Source: Paraburkholderia flagellata
Lineage (GTDB): Bacteria > Pseudomonadota > Gammaproteobacteria > Burkholderiales > Burkholderiaceae
Direction: 5' to 3'
Length of the DNA stretch: 64,000 bases
Assembly: GCF_021390645.1 (NCBI RefSeq)
Contig: NZ_JAJEJT010000002.1
Span: 1,178,001-1,242,000, forward strand
The notes under the pieces are model-generated. The model made no database searches. It was not told the DNA's origin and saw nothing but the letters and a program-made list of their open reading frames with translations. This document shows, piece by piece, positions 44,951 through 53,807 of the stretch (the stretch's first letter is position 1; the number at the start of each line of letters is the position of its first letter). The translations under genes were made by a program, and so were the position numbers.

Positions 44951-45466
44951 TCAAGTAGCCGAGTAAGCCCGAAGCTCCGTCTCAGTTCGAGCCAGGTCAG
45001 GGTCGTCGAGCGAGACAATCGCTTCGATCGCTCGCACATAGTCTTCGGGCAAGTTCGCTTCCCTTGCGCCCACCAATACATGCTGCTTGTACCAGTGGTA
45101 TGGCAGAAGACCCGGTTGCTTTTTCGTGGCAACGTAGGTCAGTGCATACACTCCGCCAATCGGGGTATCGACCCGGACACTTAAAGGCTCGTAGCCTTTA
45201 CCCGCTCCCTCGAATGTGTCGAGCATCTTCCGTTCGCCATGCACCACTGAGAAAATAACGCCATAGACTCTGTCACCCACGTTTCCTGTGTGCTCACAAT
45301 CGCATTTACCCGAGCCGTCCTTTTTGCTCAATTTGTCGAACGCGAGTCTGTAGCCAGTCACGAACCCCGTGGTCACCACCCTCGCCGACGGCAGCCTCGC
45401 GGCGAGGCGTCGTACTGACATGTTGGAACCGTAAGCGAAATAGCAAAATTCGTTGCTCGAATTCAT
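44951..45466 (-). CDS. Gamma-glutamylcyclotransferase-like protein
   Basis: A 171-residue protein of the GGCT/AIG2 fold. YFAYGSNMS (9-17) is the substrate-binding motif, VYGVIFSV (about 68-75) is a core strand, and E86 in MLDTFEGAGKGYE is the catalytic acid. Such enzymes cyclise gamma-glutamyl compounds to 5-oxoproline. Codon use looks less GC-biased than its neighbours. Monocistronic, with a 378-base gap before the divergent sulfatase locus. Confidence 0.85.
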   Translation of the reverse strand: MNSSNEFCYFAYGSNMSVRRLAARLPSARVVTTGFVTGYRLAFDKLSKKDGSGKCDCEHTGNVGDRVYGVIFSVVHGERKMLDTFEGAGKGYEPLSVRVDTPIGGVYALTYVATKKQPGLLPYHWYKQHVLVGAREANLPEDYVRAIEAIVSLDDPDLARTETELRAYSAT

Positions 45467-45844
45467 TGCGGTTATTGCCCTCGTGACAACTGCAGTTCAA
45501 CGAGAAGATACGCGCGATGCATCGCCTGCGACGCCCTCGTGGCCGAAGTCTGGAAACCTCAACTGCCGTCCAGAATGACCAAATCGACAACATTCATTCT
45601 TATGTAAAAACATAGATGCGCAGACGGTCCTGCTCCGAACGACACGATCACCGTGAACAGTCCCTGGTTTGCCCTTGAGGGCAATCCCGTTGCCCCTTCT
45701 ACCGATAGCGTAACCGGGTTGCCGCTTCGATACTGAATGCCGGTACGTGCCTTGCGGAGCGCGCGGCGATCACGCGGGCACGCAAGGCGTGCGAACCGCC
45801 CGATCACGCCGATTCCGCCGACCCAGCGCAACGCCTCGACTGAC
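45467..45844. other. Intergenic region upstream of the sulfatase locus
   Basis: A 378-base region. The left half holds the promoter area of the cyclotransferase-like gene. The right half contains the shared 41-bp element (45668-45708). Open frames across it on either strand lack protein-like sequence. It ends at the ATG of the formylglycine-generating enzyme. Confidence 0.6.
45668..45708 (+). promoter_or_regulatory. Shared ~41-bp promoter element, copy 1 (upstream of FGE/sulfatase)
   Basis: TTTGCCC (45668), GGGCAAT (45679), GTTGCCC (45689), ACCGATAG (45701): three alternating half-sites plus a box. Offsets of 11, 21 and 33 bases are identical to those in the copies at 51607, 56697 and 61577 (reverse). 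It lies 137 bases before the FGE start. Likely a regulator binding site. Confidence 0.75.
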
Positions 45845-46831
45845 ATGGTCCATCCCTCCACAGAAACGGTCAACGACACGCGCGCCCCGGCCCCGCCGTC
45901 TCGCCCACCGGGCATGGTCCATATCCCGGGCGGCATCTTCGTCATGGGCTCGGATCATCACTACCCGGAGGAAGCCCCTGCGCACAAGGTGCGCGTGCGC
46001 GGCTTCTGGATAGATCCGCACACGGTGACGAACGCCGAGTTCAAGCGATTCGCCGACGCAACCGGCTACCTCACCTCCGCCGAGCGGCCGGCCAATCCCG
46101 ACGACTATCCGGGCGCGCTGCCCGAGTTGCTGGAGCCGTCCTCGGTGACGTTCGCCAAACCGCGGCATCGCGTCGACTTGCGCAATCACTACAACTGGTG
46201 GGTCTACACAAAAGGAGCTGACTGGCGGCATCCGCGCGGCCCGGCCAGTTCGCTCGAAGGGCTTTGGGATCATCCAGTGGTGCACGTCTCCTACGCAGAC
46301 GCGGCAGCGTATGCGCAGTGGGCGGGCAAGGAGTTGCCAGCCGAAGCGGAATGGGAATTCGCCGCGCGTGGCGGCCTCGACGGCGCGGAGTTCGTCTGGG
46401 GCGACGAGTTCACGCCTGCGCGCAAACAGATGGCAAACACCTGGCAAGGCGAGTTTCCGTGGCAGAACCTGCTGGAAGACGGGTATGAGTGGACCGCGCC
46501 GGTCGGTTCGTTCCCGCCCAACGGATACGGGCTTTACGACATGGCCGGCAACGTGTGGGAATGGACCAGCGACTGGTATCAAGACCACGGCAAGATCGTG
46601 AAGGCGTGCTGCACGCTCGACAATCCGCGTGGTGGAACCGTCGAGGCAAGCGTCGATCCGCGCGCGGCGCAGGTCAAGATTCCGCGCAAGGTGATGAAGG
46701 GTGGCTCGTACCTGTGCGCACCGAACTACTGCAGGCGTTATCGGCCTGCCGCCAGAATGGCGCAGCCCGTCGATACGTCCACGTGCCACGTGGGCTTTCG
46801 TTGCGTGGTCCGCGATAACGCTGCCGGTTGA
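45845..46831 (+). CDS. Formylglycine-generating enzyme (FGE-sulfatase family)
   Basis: Copper-dependent enzyme of 328 residues that oxidises a cysteine of sulfatases to formylglycine, the catalytic residue. FGE-fold blocks: MVHIPGGIFVMGSD, WIDPHTVTNAEFKRFADATGY, RLPAEAEWEFAARGG-like (ELPAEAEWEFAARGG), DMAGNVWEWTSDWY and GGSYLCAPNYCRRYRPAAR. The active-site Cys pair of aerobic FGE is present as C291 and C296 (C-x4-C), so it should be active. ATG 45845 lacks a strong ribosome site; the frame runs back to 45737. The arylsulfatase gene 97 bases downstream is the obvious client. Confidence 0.92.
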   Translation: MVHPSTETVNDTRAPAPPSRPPGMVHIPGGIFVMGSDHHYPEEAPAHKVRVRGFWIDPHTVTNAEFKRFADATGYLTSAERPANPDDYPGALPELLEPSSVTFAKPRHRVDLRNHYNWWVYTKGADWRHPRGPASSLEGLWDHPVVHVSYADAAAYAQWAGKELPAEAEWEFAARGGLDGAEFVWGDEFTPARKQMANTWQGEFPWQNLLEDGYEWTAPVGSFPPNGYGLYDMAGNVWEWTSDWYQDHGKIVKACCTLDNPRGGTVEASVDPRAAQVKIPRKVMKGGSYLCAPNYCRRYRPAARMAQPVDTSTCHVGFRCVVRDNAAG

Positions 46832-46860
46832 ATCAGACAGGACAACTGACCTCTCGCAAA

Positions 46861-46908
46861 CCCGTCGTCGACGGGGTCCGGAGGAGATCCGCTACCGTCT
46901 ACGGTAGC
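46861..46908. repeat. Two palindromes between the FGE and sulfatase genes
   Basis: CCCGTCG-T-CGACGGG (46861-46875) and a stem GCTACCG/CGGTAGC with TCTA loop (46891-46908) lie in the 97-base gap. They could be an operator, an attenuator or an RNA processing/stability hairpin. AAGGAG then precedes the sulfatase ATG. Confidence 0.5.
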
Positions 46909-46928
46909 GCTACGCAAAGGAGTGTTCC

Positions 46929-48440
46929 ATGGCGGGCAAGAAGAAACCCAACTTCCTGATCCTCTGGGGCGACGACATCGGTCAGTCCAATCTCAGCATC
47001 TTCTCGAAGGGGATGATGGGCTACCGCACACCCAACATCGACAGCATCGGCGAAGACGGCGTGGTGTTCACCGACTACTACGGCGAACAAAGCTGCACGG
47101 CGGGCCGCGCGTCGTTCATCACGGGACAGTGCGGCTTGCGCACGGGCATGACCAAAGTCGGCATGCCCGGCGCCGCGCTTGGCATGCGCGCCGAGGACCC
47201 GAATATTCCCGAGCTGCTCAAGGACCTCGGCTACAGCACTGGACAATTCGGCAAGAACCATTTCGGCGACCGCGACGAGCATCTTCCGACGATGCATGGC
47301 TTCGACGAATTCTTCGGCAATCTCTATCACCTCAACGCCGAGGAAGAACCAGAACACCCCGATTATCCTGATCCCAAGGAGTTTCCTGACTTCCACAAAA
47401 AGTACGGCCCGCGCGGCGTGCTGCACTCCTGGTCCGACGGCAAGGGCGGCCAGAAGATCGACAACACCGGCCCGCTTACCAAAGAACGGATGAAGACGGT
47501 CGATACCGAATTCCTCGCGGCCGCAAAAGAGTTCATTCAGAAAGCGCACAAGGAAGGCAAGCCATTCTTCCTCTGGTTCAACACCACGCATATGCACTTT
47601 CGCACGCATATCGAAGACCGGATCCGCGGTCAGGCAGGTCGTTGGCAGTCCGAATATCACGACTGCATGATCGAGCATGACAAGCATATCGGCGAGATGC
47701 TCGCGCTGCTAGACGAACTGGGCATCACGGACAACACGATGGTCATGTACAGCACCGACAACGGTCCGCACATGAACTCCTGGCCCGACGCCGGCATGAC
47801 GCCGTTTCGCAACGAGAAGAACTCGAACTGGGAAGGCGCTTTCCGCGTGCCCTGCCTCGTGCGCTGGCCTGGCGTGATCGAGCCGGGCACGGTGTGCAAC
47901 GAGATCGTGAGTCATCTCGACTGGCTGCCCACCATCGTCGACGCAGCGGGCAACCCTGACGTCAAGGAGGAACTGAAGAAGGGCCTCAAGGCCAACGGCA
48001 AGGACTTCAAGGTGCATCTCGACGGTTTCAGCCTGCTGCCGTACTTCACAGGCAAGGCGAAGAAACCGGAGCGCAAGGGCTTCTTCTATTTCACCGACGA
48101 CGGCGACCTCGCGTGCCTGCGCTTCGACAACTGGAAGGTCGTCTTCATGGAGCAGCGCACGCCCGGCACGTTGAGAGTATGGGCCGAGCCGCTCGTCACC
48201 TTGCGGGTGCCGAAGATATTCAATCTACGCACGGACCCCTACGAGCGAGCTGACATCACTTCCAACACCTATTACGACTGGCTGCTCGATCACGCCTTCA
48301 TCCTCGTGCCCGCGCAGGGCGGCGTGGCCGAATTCCTGCAGACATTCAAGGAATTCCCGCCACGCCAGAAAGCGGCCAGCTTCGGCGTGGACCAGGTGAT
48401 CGAGAAGATGACGGACGCCGCCGGCGGCGGGCATCGATAG
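46929..48440 (+). CDS. Arylsulfatase family enzyme
   Basis: Sulfate-ester hydrolase of 503 residues. Metal-site D15/D16 (LWGDDIGQ), activation motif SCTAGRASFITGQ with C56 (C-x-A-x-R variant of C-x-P-x-R), GKNHFGD, and STDNGPHMNSWPDAGMTPFRNEKNSNWEGAFRVP with the second metal and substrate residues. C56 would be converted by the FGE encoded upstream. No signal peptide is present, so action in the cytoplasm on imported sulfate esters is likely, fitting the transporter gene downstream. AAGGAG precedes the ATG by six bases. Confidence 0.92.
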   Translation: MAGKKKPNFLILWGDDIGQSNLSIFSKGMMGYRTPNIDSIGEDGVVFTDYYGEQSCTAGRASFITGQCGLRTGMTKVGMPGAALGMRAEDPNIPELLKDLGYSTGQFGKNHFGDRDEHLPTMHGFDEFFGNLYHLNAEEEPEHPDYPDPKEFPDFHKKYGPRGVLHSWSDGKGGQKIDNTGPLTKERMKTVDTEFLAAAKEFIQKAHKEGKPFFLWFNTTHMHFRTHIEDRIRGQAGRWQSEYHDCMIEHDKHIGEMLALLDELGITDNTMVMYSTDNGPHMNSWPDAGMTPFRNEKNSNWEGAFRVPCLVRWPGVIEPGTVCNEIVSHLDWLPTIVDAAGNPDVKEELKKGLKANGKDFKVHLDGFSLLPYFTGKAKKPERKGFFYFTDDGDLACLRFDNWKVVFMEQRTPGTLRVWAEPLVTLRVPKIFNLRTDPYERADITSNTYYDWLLDHAFILVPAQGGVAEFLQTFKEFPPRQKAASFGVDQVIEKMTDAAGGGHR

Positions 48441-48526
48441 TCGCTCTTCGCTGAACGTTTCCGGCAGCGAAGCTCGGGCGTTGTCCTCTCGATGATCGCC
48501 CGAGCCCGACACTGGCACGAAACGTC

Positions 48527-49393
48527 ATGAACGCCAAAGCCCTGATTCTCCTTGCGCTACAAATCGCAATCGCGGGGACTGTGTTCACGTACGGTCTCCG
48601 GGCAACGTATGACGACCTGCTCTATATCGTCAAACGGCCCGCCTTGTTGCTGCGCTCGCTCATCGCCATGCTGGTCATCATGCCGCTCATGGTGGTCACG
48701 TGCGTCTACTTTCTGGACTTGCCTCAGCCTACCGCCGTGGTGTTGCTGGCGCTGTCCGTTTCTCCGGTACCGCCCCTGCTGCCACAAAAGGAAAGGAAAG
48801 CGGGAGGGTCCATCGCGCCTTACGGGTTGGGCCTGCTCGTCGTGCTGGCGCTCGTTTCGATCATCACGATGCCGCTTACGATCGCCGCGTTCAACTGGCT
48901 ATTCGACCAGCCGTTCGCGGTGGGGCTCACGGCGATCATCGGCATCGTCCTGAAGATGATCTTCGCGCCGCTGGCTGCGGGCATATTCTTCTCGAGACTG
49001 ATGCCGCGCGTCGGCCTGCGCCTGCTCCGGCCGTTGCGCCTCGTGGCCACCACCCTGCTGGTCATTGGCGTCGCGGCCCTGCTGGCGGGCAGCTGGCGCG
49101 CGGTCTGGTCGGCAATCGGCCAGTCGACGATCGTGGCCATCCTCGTGTTCGTGCTCGCCGGATTCGTCGTCGGTCACTTGCTTGGCGGCCCTAAGCAGGA
49201 ACATGCCACGGTGCTGGCGCTCGCGACGGCCTCGCGCCATCCCGCCATCGCGCTCGCCGTCGCATCGGCGAACTATCCCGGCGAGCCGTTCGCGCCTACG
49301 CTGATTCTCTACCTGCTCGTGTGCACGTTAATGGCCATTCCCTACGTGAAGTGGCAACGAAGCCGGCGTGCCGTGTACGCGCGCACGTCCTGA
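48527..49393 (+). CDS. BASS-like (bile acid:Na+ symporter) membrane transporter
   Basis: A 288-residue membrane protein with about 9-10 hydrophobic helices. ALSVSPVPPLLPQKERKAGG (about 87-106) and ATASRHPAIALAVASANYPGE (about 236-256) look like the two crossover regions of SBF/BASS transporters. It follows the arylsulfatase by 86 bases and precedes the DUF202 gene by 10, as a probable operon. Na+-coupled uptake of an organic sulfate ester for the cytoplasmic sulfatase is a sensible hypothesis. Confidence 0.75.
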   Translation: MNAKALILLALQIAIAGTVFTYGLRATYDDLLYIVKRPALLLRSLIAMLVIMPLMVVTCVYFLDLPQPTAVVLLALSVSPVPPLLPQKERKAGGSIAPYGLGLLVVLALVSIITMPLTIAAFNWLFDQPFAVGLTAIIGIVLKMIFAPLAAGIFFSRLMPRVGLRLLRPLRLVATTLLVIGVAALLAGSWRAVWSAIGQSTIVAILVFVLAGFVVGHLLGGPKQEHATVLALATASRHPAIALAVASANYPGEPFAPTLILYLLVCTLMAIPYVKWQRSRRAVYARTS

Positions 49394-49403
49394 AGGAGTG
49401 CCC

Positions 49404-49862
49404 ATGCCCCCCGCTCGCGGCCACGACCCGATGGCTTTGCCCACGGATGCCGACTCGCCCGCCATTCCCGACGAGGGCACGCTGCAGACGCGGGCACGCA
49501 CCTCGCTCGCAATCGAACGCACATTTCTTGCCGCTGAACGCACGCTGATGGCGTGGCTACGCACCGCGCTGTCGATGATCAGCTTCGGCTTCACGCTGGC
49601 GAAATTCTTCGAGTACGTTGAGAACCAGCGCGGCGCGCCGATTGTTGGCCGATTTGGAGCGACCTGGTCGCCGCGGATGGTCGGCACGGCCATGGTCGTG
49701 ATCGGGACCGTCGCGCTGCTGGTCGCGGTGGTTCAGCATAAACGCCGCGTCAACGCGCTGCGCCGCGAGGGCCTCGTGCCGCAATGGAATCTTGCGTACT
49801 GGGTGGCGATTGCCGTTGCTGTGCTTGGAGCATTCGCTCTCGGATCGCTCGTGCTCGATTGA
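49404..49862 (+). CDS. DUF202 (YidH-like) membrane protein
   Basis: A 152-residue protein with three predicted membrane helices. The segment ARTSLAIERTFLAAERTLMAWLRTALSMISFGFTLAKFFEY is the DUF202 signature. Function of the family is unknown. Start ATG 49404 has AAGGAG just upstream; the frame extends to 49368. It is only 10 bases after the transporter, so co-translated or at least co-transcribed. Confidence 0.85.
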   Translation: MPPARGHDPMALPTDADSPAIPDEGTLQTRARTSLAIERTFLAAERTLMAWLRTALSMISFGFTLAKFFEYVENQRGAPIVGRFGATWSPRMVGTAMVVIGTVALLVAVVQHKRRVNALRREGLVPQWNLAYWVAIAVAVLGAFALGSLVLD

Positions 49863-49900
49863 CCGGCACCAACGGCGACGGCATCGCACATCGAACACGC

Positions 49901-49935
49901 AGCGACGTTTGCGGGTAACTCCGCCAAACGTCGCT
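49901..49935. terminator. Hairpin between convergent genes
   Basis: AGCGACGTTTG (49901-49911) is complementary to CAAACGTCGCT (49925-49935), with a further CGG/CCG pairing inside. No T-run follows. It lies between the DUF202 and DUF2252 genes and may end both transcripts. Confidence 0.6.
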
Positions 49936-49950
49936 GGCGATCGGGAACGC

Positions 49951-51363
49951 TCAGACGCGGAAATCCGCCGCCATGTCCTCGTCGCTGCGCGCTTCGAGTT
50001 TTCCGGAGCGGCAGGCTTGCATGAACGCTTTGTAATCGGCCTCATTCTGGGCAGCGTACGCCATCGAATACTCGGTCAGCGCTTCGGCAAAACGGTCGCC
50101 ATTGCCGAGATACGCAGAGATCTCGACGGCCTTTCCGCCCGCCTTGGCATGAGCACGGGCGAGCGCCCAACCGCACAGGCGCGCGTAGCCTTGCATCAAG
50201 GTACTGCTCATCCGCTCCACTTCCACCGACACCTTCATGTCGCGCAGTTGTCGGAAATAGAAGTTCCTGCCGGCCGGCCCAGAGGTCCAGCCGAGGAATG
50301 AGTCGCTGGCCGCCTGCAGCAGCCGTTGCCCCACCACGACGCGCTGGCCCTGGTGCTCGAGGCCTGGCGCCTCGTAGTATCTGGCGATCACCGAACTGCG
50401 CGCCTCCTTGACCTGCAGGAAGAGCGGCTTGCCGTGGCCGTCCACGAACAGCATGACAAGGCAGAACGTGCCGACACTCCCCACCCCCACCACCTTGAAC
50501 GCGATATCGTGAAGCACGTATTGACCGATCAGCATGCGCCGATCGGTCGAAAGCGTTTGCAGGTATTCGTCGAACGCCTTGGCTAGCTTGCCTTTCCACG
50601 CTTCGGCGTTGGACCAGTTACTGTCCTTGCCAAGCAGCGAATTCGGCCCGGTGGGATGAAACAGCGCGGGAGGCGCGTCCTGAATCGTCCAGCGGCCGTC
50701 GCTCATCGTCGCCATCTTCGCGAGCACGCTTTCGTGCGTTCGCGTCGTCGCCTTTTTGCTCGTCTTCGCGATGAGCGCCCGCCCTTCGTCGGTCGCTGCG
50801 GTCTCCATCATGCGTTCGAAGGAGATGAGTTCGTGCCACAAGTCCAGCGTGCTGTACTCCGAGTATTCGCGCATTCGTGCGACGTATTCGTGAACCGCGG
50901 CCCAGACAAACTCGCCGATGGGGCCGCGCCCGTGCCCCATGTGCTCGCCGGCAATTGCGAAGCTTGCGACGAGCCGCTTCAGGTCCCATTCCCATGGTCC
51001 CGTCGCAACCTCATCGAAGTCGTTGAGATCGAACACCAGTTGCCGCTCCGGCGTCGCGAAGCCGCCGAAGTTCATGAGGTGCGCGTCGCCGCATATGGGA
51101 AAGGCGATACCGGAGTTGACCGTGCCGGCGAGATCGTGGGCCTGGATGATTGCGCTGCCACGATAAAACGTGAAGGGAGACAGGGACATGCGGCCATAGC
51201 GTAATGGGACAAGCGCCTCGACCCGTCCCGCGCTGTTTGCCCGAAGCAATTCGACCGGGTCGCGTTCGGTGTTGCCGATCTCCGCGTGCTGGGACCGCTT
51301 CGCACGTTCGCGCGCCTGACGCCCTGCCGCTTGTCTTTCAGCCAAAGTTTGCGTGCCCGCCAT
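49951..51363 (-). CDS. DUF2252 family protein
   Basis: A 470-residue cytoplasmic protein. DUF2252 proteins resemble the kinase fold: PICGDAHLMNFGGF (about 90-103) is like the catalytic HGDxHxxN loop and FDLNDFDEV (about 111-119) like the DFD metal motif; YRGSA near 68 starts the domain. Activity is unproven. It converges on the transporter operon and has divergent promoters with the alkylsulfatase gene in the 380-base gap on its right. Confidence 0.85.
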   Translation of the reverse strand: MAGTQTLAERQAAGRQARERAKRSQHAEIGNTERDPVELLRANSAGRVEALVPLRYGRMSLSPFTFYRGSAIIQAHDLAGTVNSGIAFPICGDAHLMNFGGFATPERQLVFDLNDFDEVATGPWEWDLKRLVASFAIAGEHMGHGRGPIGEFVWAAVHEYVARMREYSEYSTLDLWHELISFERMMETAATDEGRALIAKTSKKATTRTHESVLAKMATMSDGRWTIQDAPPALFHPTGPNSLLGKDSNWSNAEAWKGKLAKAFDEYLQTLSTDRRMLIGQYVLHDIAFKVVGVGSVGTFCLVMLFVDGHGKPLFLQVKEARSSVIARYYEAPGLEHQGQRVVVGQRLLQAASDSFLGWTSGPAGRNFYFRQLRDMKVSVEVERMSSTLMQGYARLCGWALARAHAKAGGKAVEISAYLGNGDRFAEALTEYSMAYAAQNEADYKAFMQACRSGKLEARSDEDMAADFRV

Positions 51364-51606
51364 TTGCCCACCTCGTTCTGGGTAAGTTTCTTGATGCGCG
51401 TTCAGCCGAACCCGTTCAGTCTAGCATCGAGTCGTTCGTTGTACTGCCCTATTTGCTGACAGCAACATTCATCATCTTCGTCCGGTGTACGTTCACAAAC
51501 ATCGTATTTTCATCCTGCCTCGCACTGCCGGATCGAAGCCCTGACGCTGCATGGAGAAACGGGCGATGTCCTTTCCGTCCGGTTACGGATTCGCCGCATG
51601 AATCGT

Positions 51607-51660
51607 ATTGCCCCAACGGGCAATGTGATTGCCCCAAACACCGATAGCTGCGATAGGGAG
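51607..51660 (+). promoter_or_regulatory. Shared promoter element, copy 2 (upstream of alkylsulfatase)
   Basis: ATTGCCC (51607), GGGCAAT (51618), ATTGCCC (51628), ACCGATAG (51640): same spacing as copy 1. An extra box GCGATAGGGAG (51650-51660) is the exact reverse complement of CTCCCTATCGC in copy 3. It lies 137 bases before the alkylsulfatase ATG when measured from its first base. The rest of the 380-base gap (51364-51743) shows nothing else notable. Confidence 0.78.
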
Positions 51661-51743
51661 ACTCTGCGAAAAGTGCTGCTGGAGGTCGTTGTCGATCCCG
51701 CAGGCTGCACGCGCCTGAAATCCCCCTAAAACGCGAGGTGATC

Positions 51744-53798
51744 ATGTCTGAACCGGATGACGCGGGAAAAGCGAGCGGACGCAGAACATTCCTCAAGAAC
51801 GTTGCAGTGGCCGGAGTGGCCACAAGCTTTTCCGGCGCGGTAGGCGAAGCCCTGGCGCAAACCGGTTCGGGCGCAACCTCGACGACCGCTGCGTCGAAGC
51901 CGGCTACCGACGCGACGATCGCGGTGAACAAGCAATACGCCGACTTCTTGTCCTTTGAAGATGCGCAGGACTTCGAAGACGCCAAACGAGGGCTCGTCGC
52001 AACGCTCCCCGAGCCCGTCATCATCAAGCAAGCAAACGGCACCCCGGCGTGGGATCTTCAGCAGTTCGCCTTCGTGAACGGCGGCCCGGAGAACAACTCG
52101 CCGCCCACCGTCAATCCGAGCCTCTGGCGTAATGCCAAGCTCAACATGAATCACGGTCTCTTCACGGTGGTCGACGGCATCTGGCAGGTGCGCGGCTACG
52201 ACCTCTCCGTCATGAGCATCATTCGCGGCGACCATGGCTACATCGTCGTCGACCCGTTCATCACGACCGACGTGTCATCGGCGGTATGGAAGCAACTCGT
52301 CATTCCGCATCTCGGCGACAAGCCCATCACGCACGTCGTGTATACGCACAGCCACGTGGATCACTACGGCGGCGTGCGCGGGCTCGTGAGCGACGACGAC
52401 CTGAAATCCGGCAAGGTTCAGATCGTGGCGCCCGCCGGCTTCACCGAAGCGGCAGTGGGCGAGAACATCATCGCCGGGAACGCCATGGGGCGCCGCGCCA
52501 GCTACATGTACGGCTCGCTGCTTCCGCGCAGCCCCACAGGCATTGTCGACGGCGGCCTGGGCAAGACGACTTCGGTCGGCACCATCACGCTGGCCGTGCC
52601 CTCCATGTTCGCCGAAAAGACCGGGCAGAAGTTGACGCTGGACGGCGTGGAAGTCGTAGTCCTGATGGCGCCGGAATCGGAGGCGCCTTCGGAGTTCATG
52701 TTCTATCTGCCGAAGTACAAGGCGTTCTGCGCCGCGGAAGACGCCACCCACACGCTTCACAATCTGTACACGCTGCGAGGCGCCAAGGTTCGCGACGCCC
52801 TGCTCTGGTCAAAATACCTGCAATCGTCGCTCGACATGTTCGGCGATGACATGCAGGTGGTTTTCGCTTCGCACTACTGGCCGACGTGGGGCAACGATCG
52901 CGTTGTCGCCTTCCTGCGCGCGCAACGCGACATGTACCGCTACATGCATGACCAGGTGCTGCGCATGGCTAACAAGGGCATGACGCCGCTGGAGATTGGC
53001 GAAGCGATCCGGCTGCCGGACAGCCTCGCAAAGCACTGGTTTTGCCGCGGCTACTACGGCACCGTCTATCACGATGCCGTCGCACAGTACAACTTGCGTC
53101 TCGGTTTCTTCGACGGCGTACCGGCGAATCTGCACCGTCTGCCGCCAACCGAGGCTGGCAAACGCTACGTCGAGTTCATGGGTGGCTCAGCCGCCGTCCT
53201 CAGCAAGGCGCACGGGTATTTCAACAAGGGCGAGTACCGTTGGGTCGCGGAAGTCGTGAATCACGTCGTGTTCGCGGAGCCGCAAAACACGGCCGCGAAG
53301 CAGCTTCTCGCCGATACCTACGAGCAACTGGGCTATCAATCCGAATCGGCGTCATGGCGCAACTTCTATCTGACCGGCGCCATGGAGCTGCGCAAAGGCA
53401 TTCAGCAACTGCCCGCCCCGCAGCCGCAAAGCCCGGACACGATCCAGGCCATGCCGCTCGACATGTTCCTCGACTACCTGGGTATCCGGCTCAACGGCGA
53501 CCGCGCGGCCGGAAAAACGGCCGAGTTCAACCTCAATCTGACCGATACGAAGGAGAACTACGTGCTGGGCGTGGAAAACAGCGCACTGCACTATTCGAAG
53601 AACAAGAACTCGAAAGCGGCAGATGCGACGGTCACGATGACACGCGCCAACCTCAACGACATCATGATGGGCAAGACCAACATGCAGAAGCTCGTCATGG
53701 CCGGCGACGTGAAGGTCGACGGCAACAGCCAGAAGCTCGGCGAGTTCGTTTCGTGGCTCGACACCTTCGACTTCTGGTTCAACATCGTTACGCCGTGA
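51744..53798 (+). CDS. Tat-exported alkyl sulfatase (SdsA1-like, metallo-beta-lactamase fold)
   Basis: Zinc-dependent alkyl sulfatase of 684 residues that releases sulfate from primary alkyl sulfates. A twin-arginine signal (RRTFLK at 13-18) and AxA-type cleavage near EALAQ show export. The metallo-beta-lactamase domain holds THSHVDHYGG and later catalytic blocks (VVFASHYWPTWGNDRV), then a helical dimerisation part and a C-terminal SCP2-like domain that binds the alkyl chain. Start ATG 51744 has GAGGTG upstream. Unlike arylsulfatases it needs no formylglycine. A small partner gene follows after nine bases. Confidence 0.92.
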   Translation: MSEPDDAGKASGRRTFLKNVAVAGVATSFSGAVGEALAQTGSGATSTTAASKPATDATIAVNKQYADFLSFEDAQDFEDAKRGLVATLPEPVIIKQANGTPAWDLQQFAFVNGGPENNSPPTVNPSLWRNAKLNMNHGLFTVVDGIWQVRGYDLSVMSIIRGDHGYIVVDPFITTDVSSAVWKQLVIPHLGDKPITHVVYTHSHVDHYGGVRGLVSDDDLKSGKVQIVAPAGFTEAAVGENIIAGNAMGRRASYMYGSLLPRSPTGIVDGGLGKTTSVGTITLAVPSMFAEKTGQKLTLDGVEVVVLMAPESEAPSEFMFYLPKYKAFCAAEDATHTLHNLYTLRGAKVRDALLWSKYLQSSLDMFGDDMQVVFASHYWPTWGNDRVVAFLRAQRDMYRYMHDQVLRMANKGMTPLEIGEAIRLPDSLAKHWFCRGYYGTVYHDAVAQYNLRLGFFDGVPANLHRLPPTEAGKRYVEFMGGSAAVLSKAHGYFNKGEYRWVAEVVNHVVFAEPQNTAAKQLLADTYEQLGYQSESASWRNFYLTGAMELRKGIQQLPAPQPQSPDTIQAMPLDMFLDYLGIRLNGDRAAGKTAEFNLNLTDTKENYVLGVENSALHYSKNKNSKAADATVTMTRANLNDIMMGKTNMQKLVMAGDVKVDGNSQKLGEFVSWLDTFDFWFNIVTP

Positions 53799-53807
53799 GG
53801 TCCCGCC

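Noticed and set aside
45559..45945. 128-codon minus frame upstream of the FGE gene
   Set aside because: It crosses the shared element and the FGE start; no ribosome site or family features.
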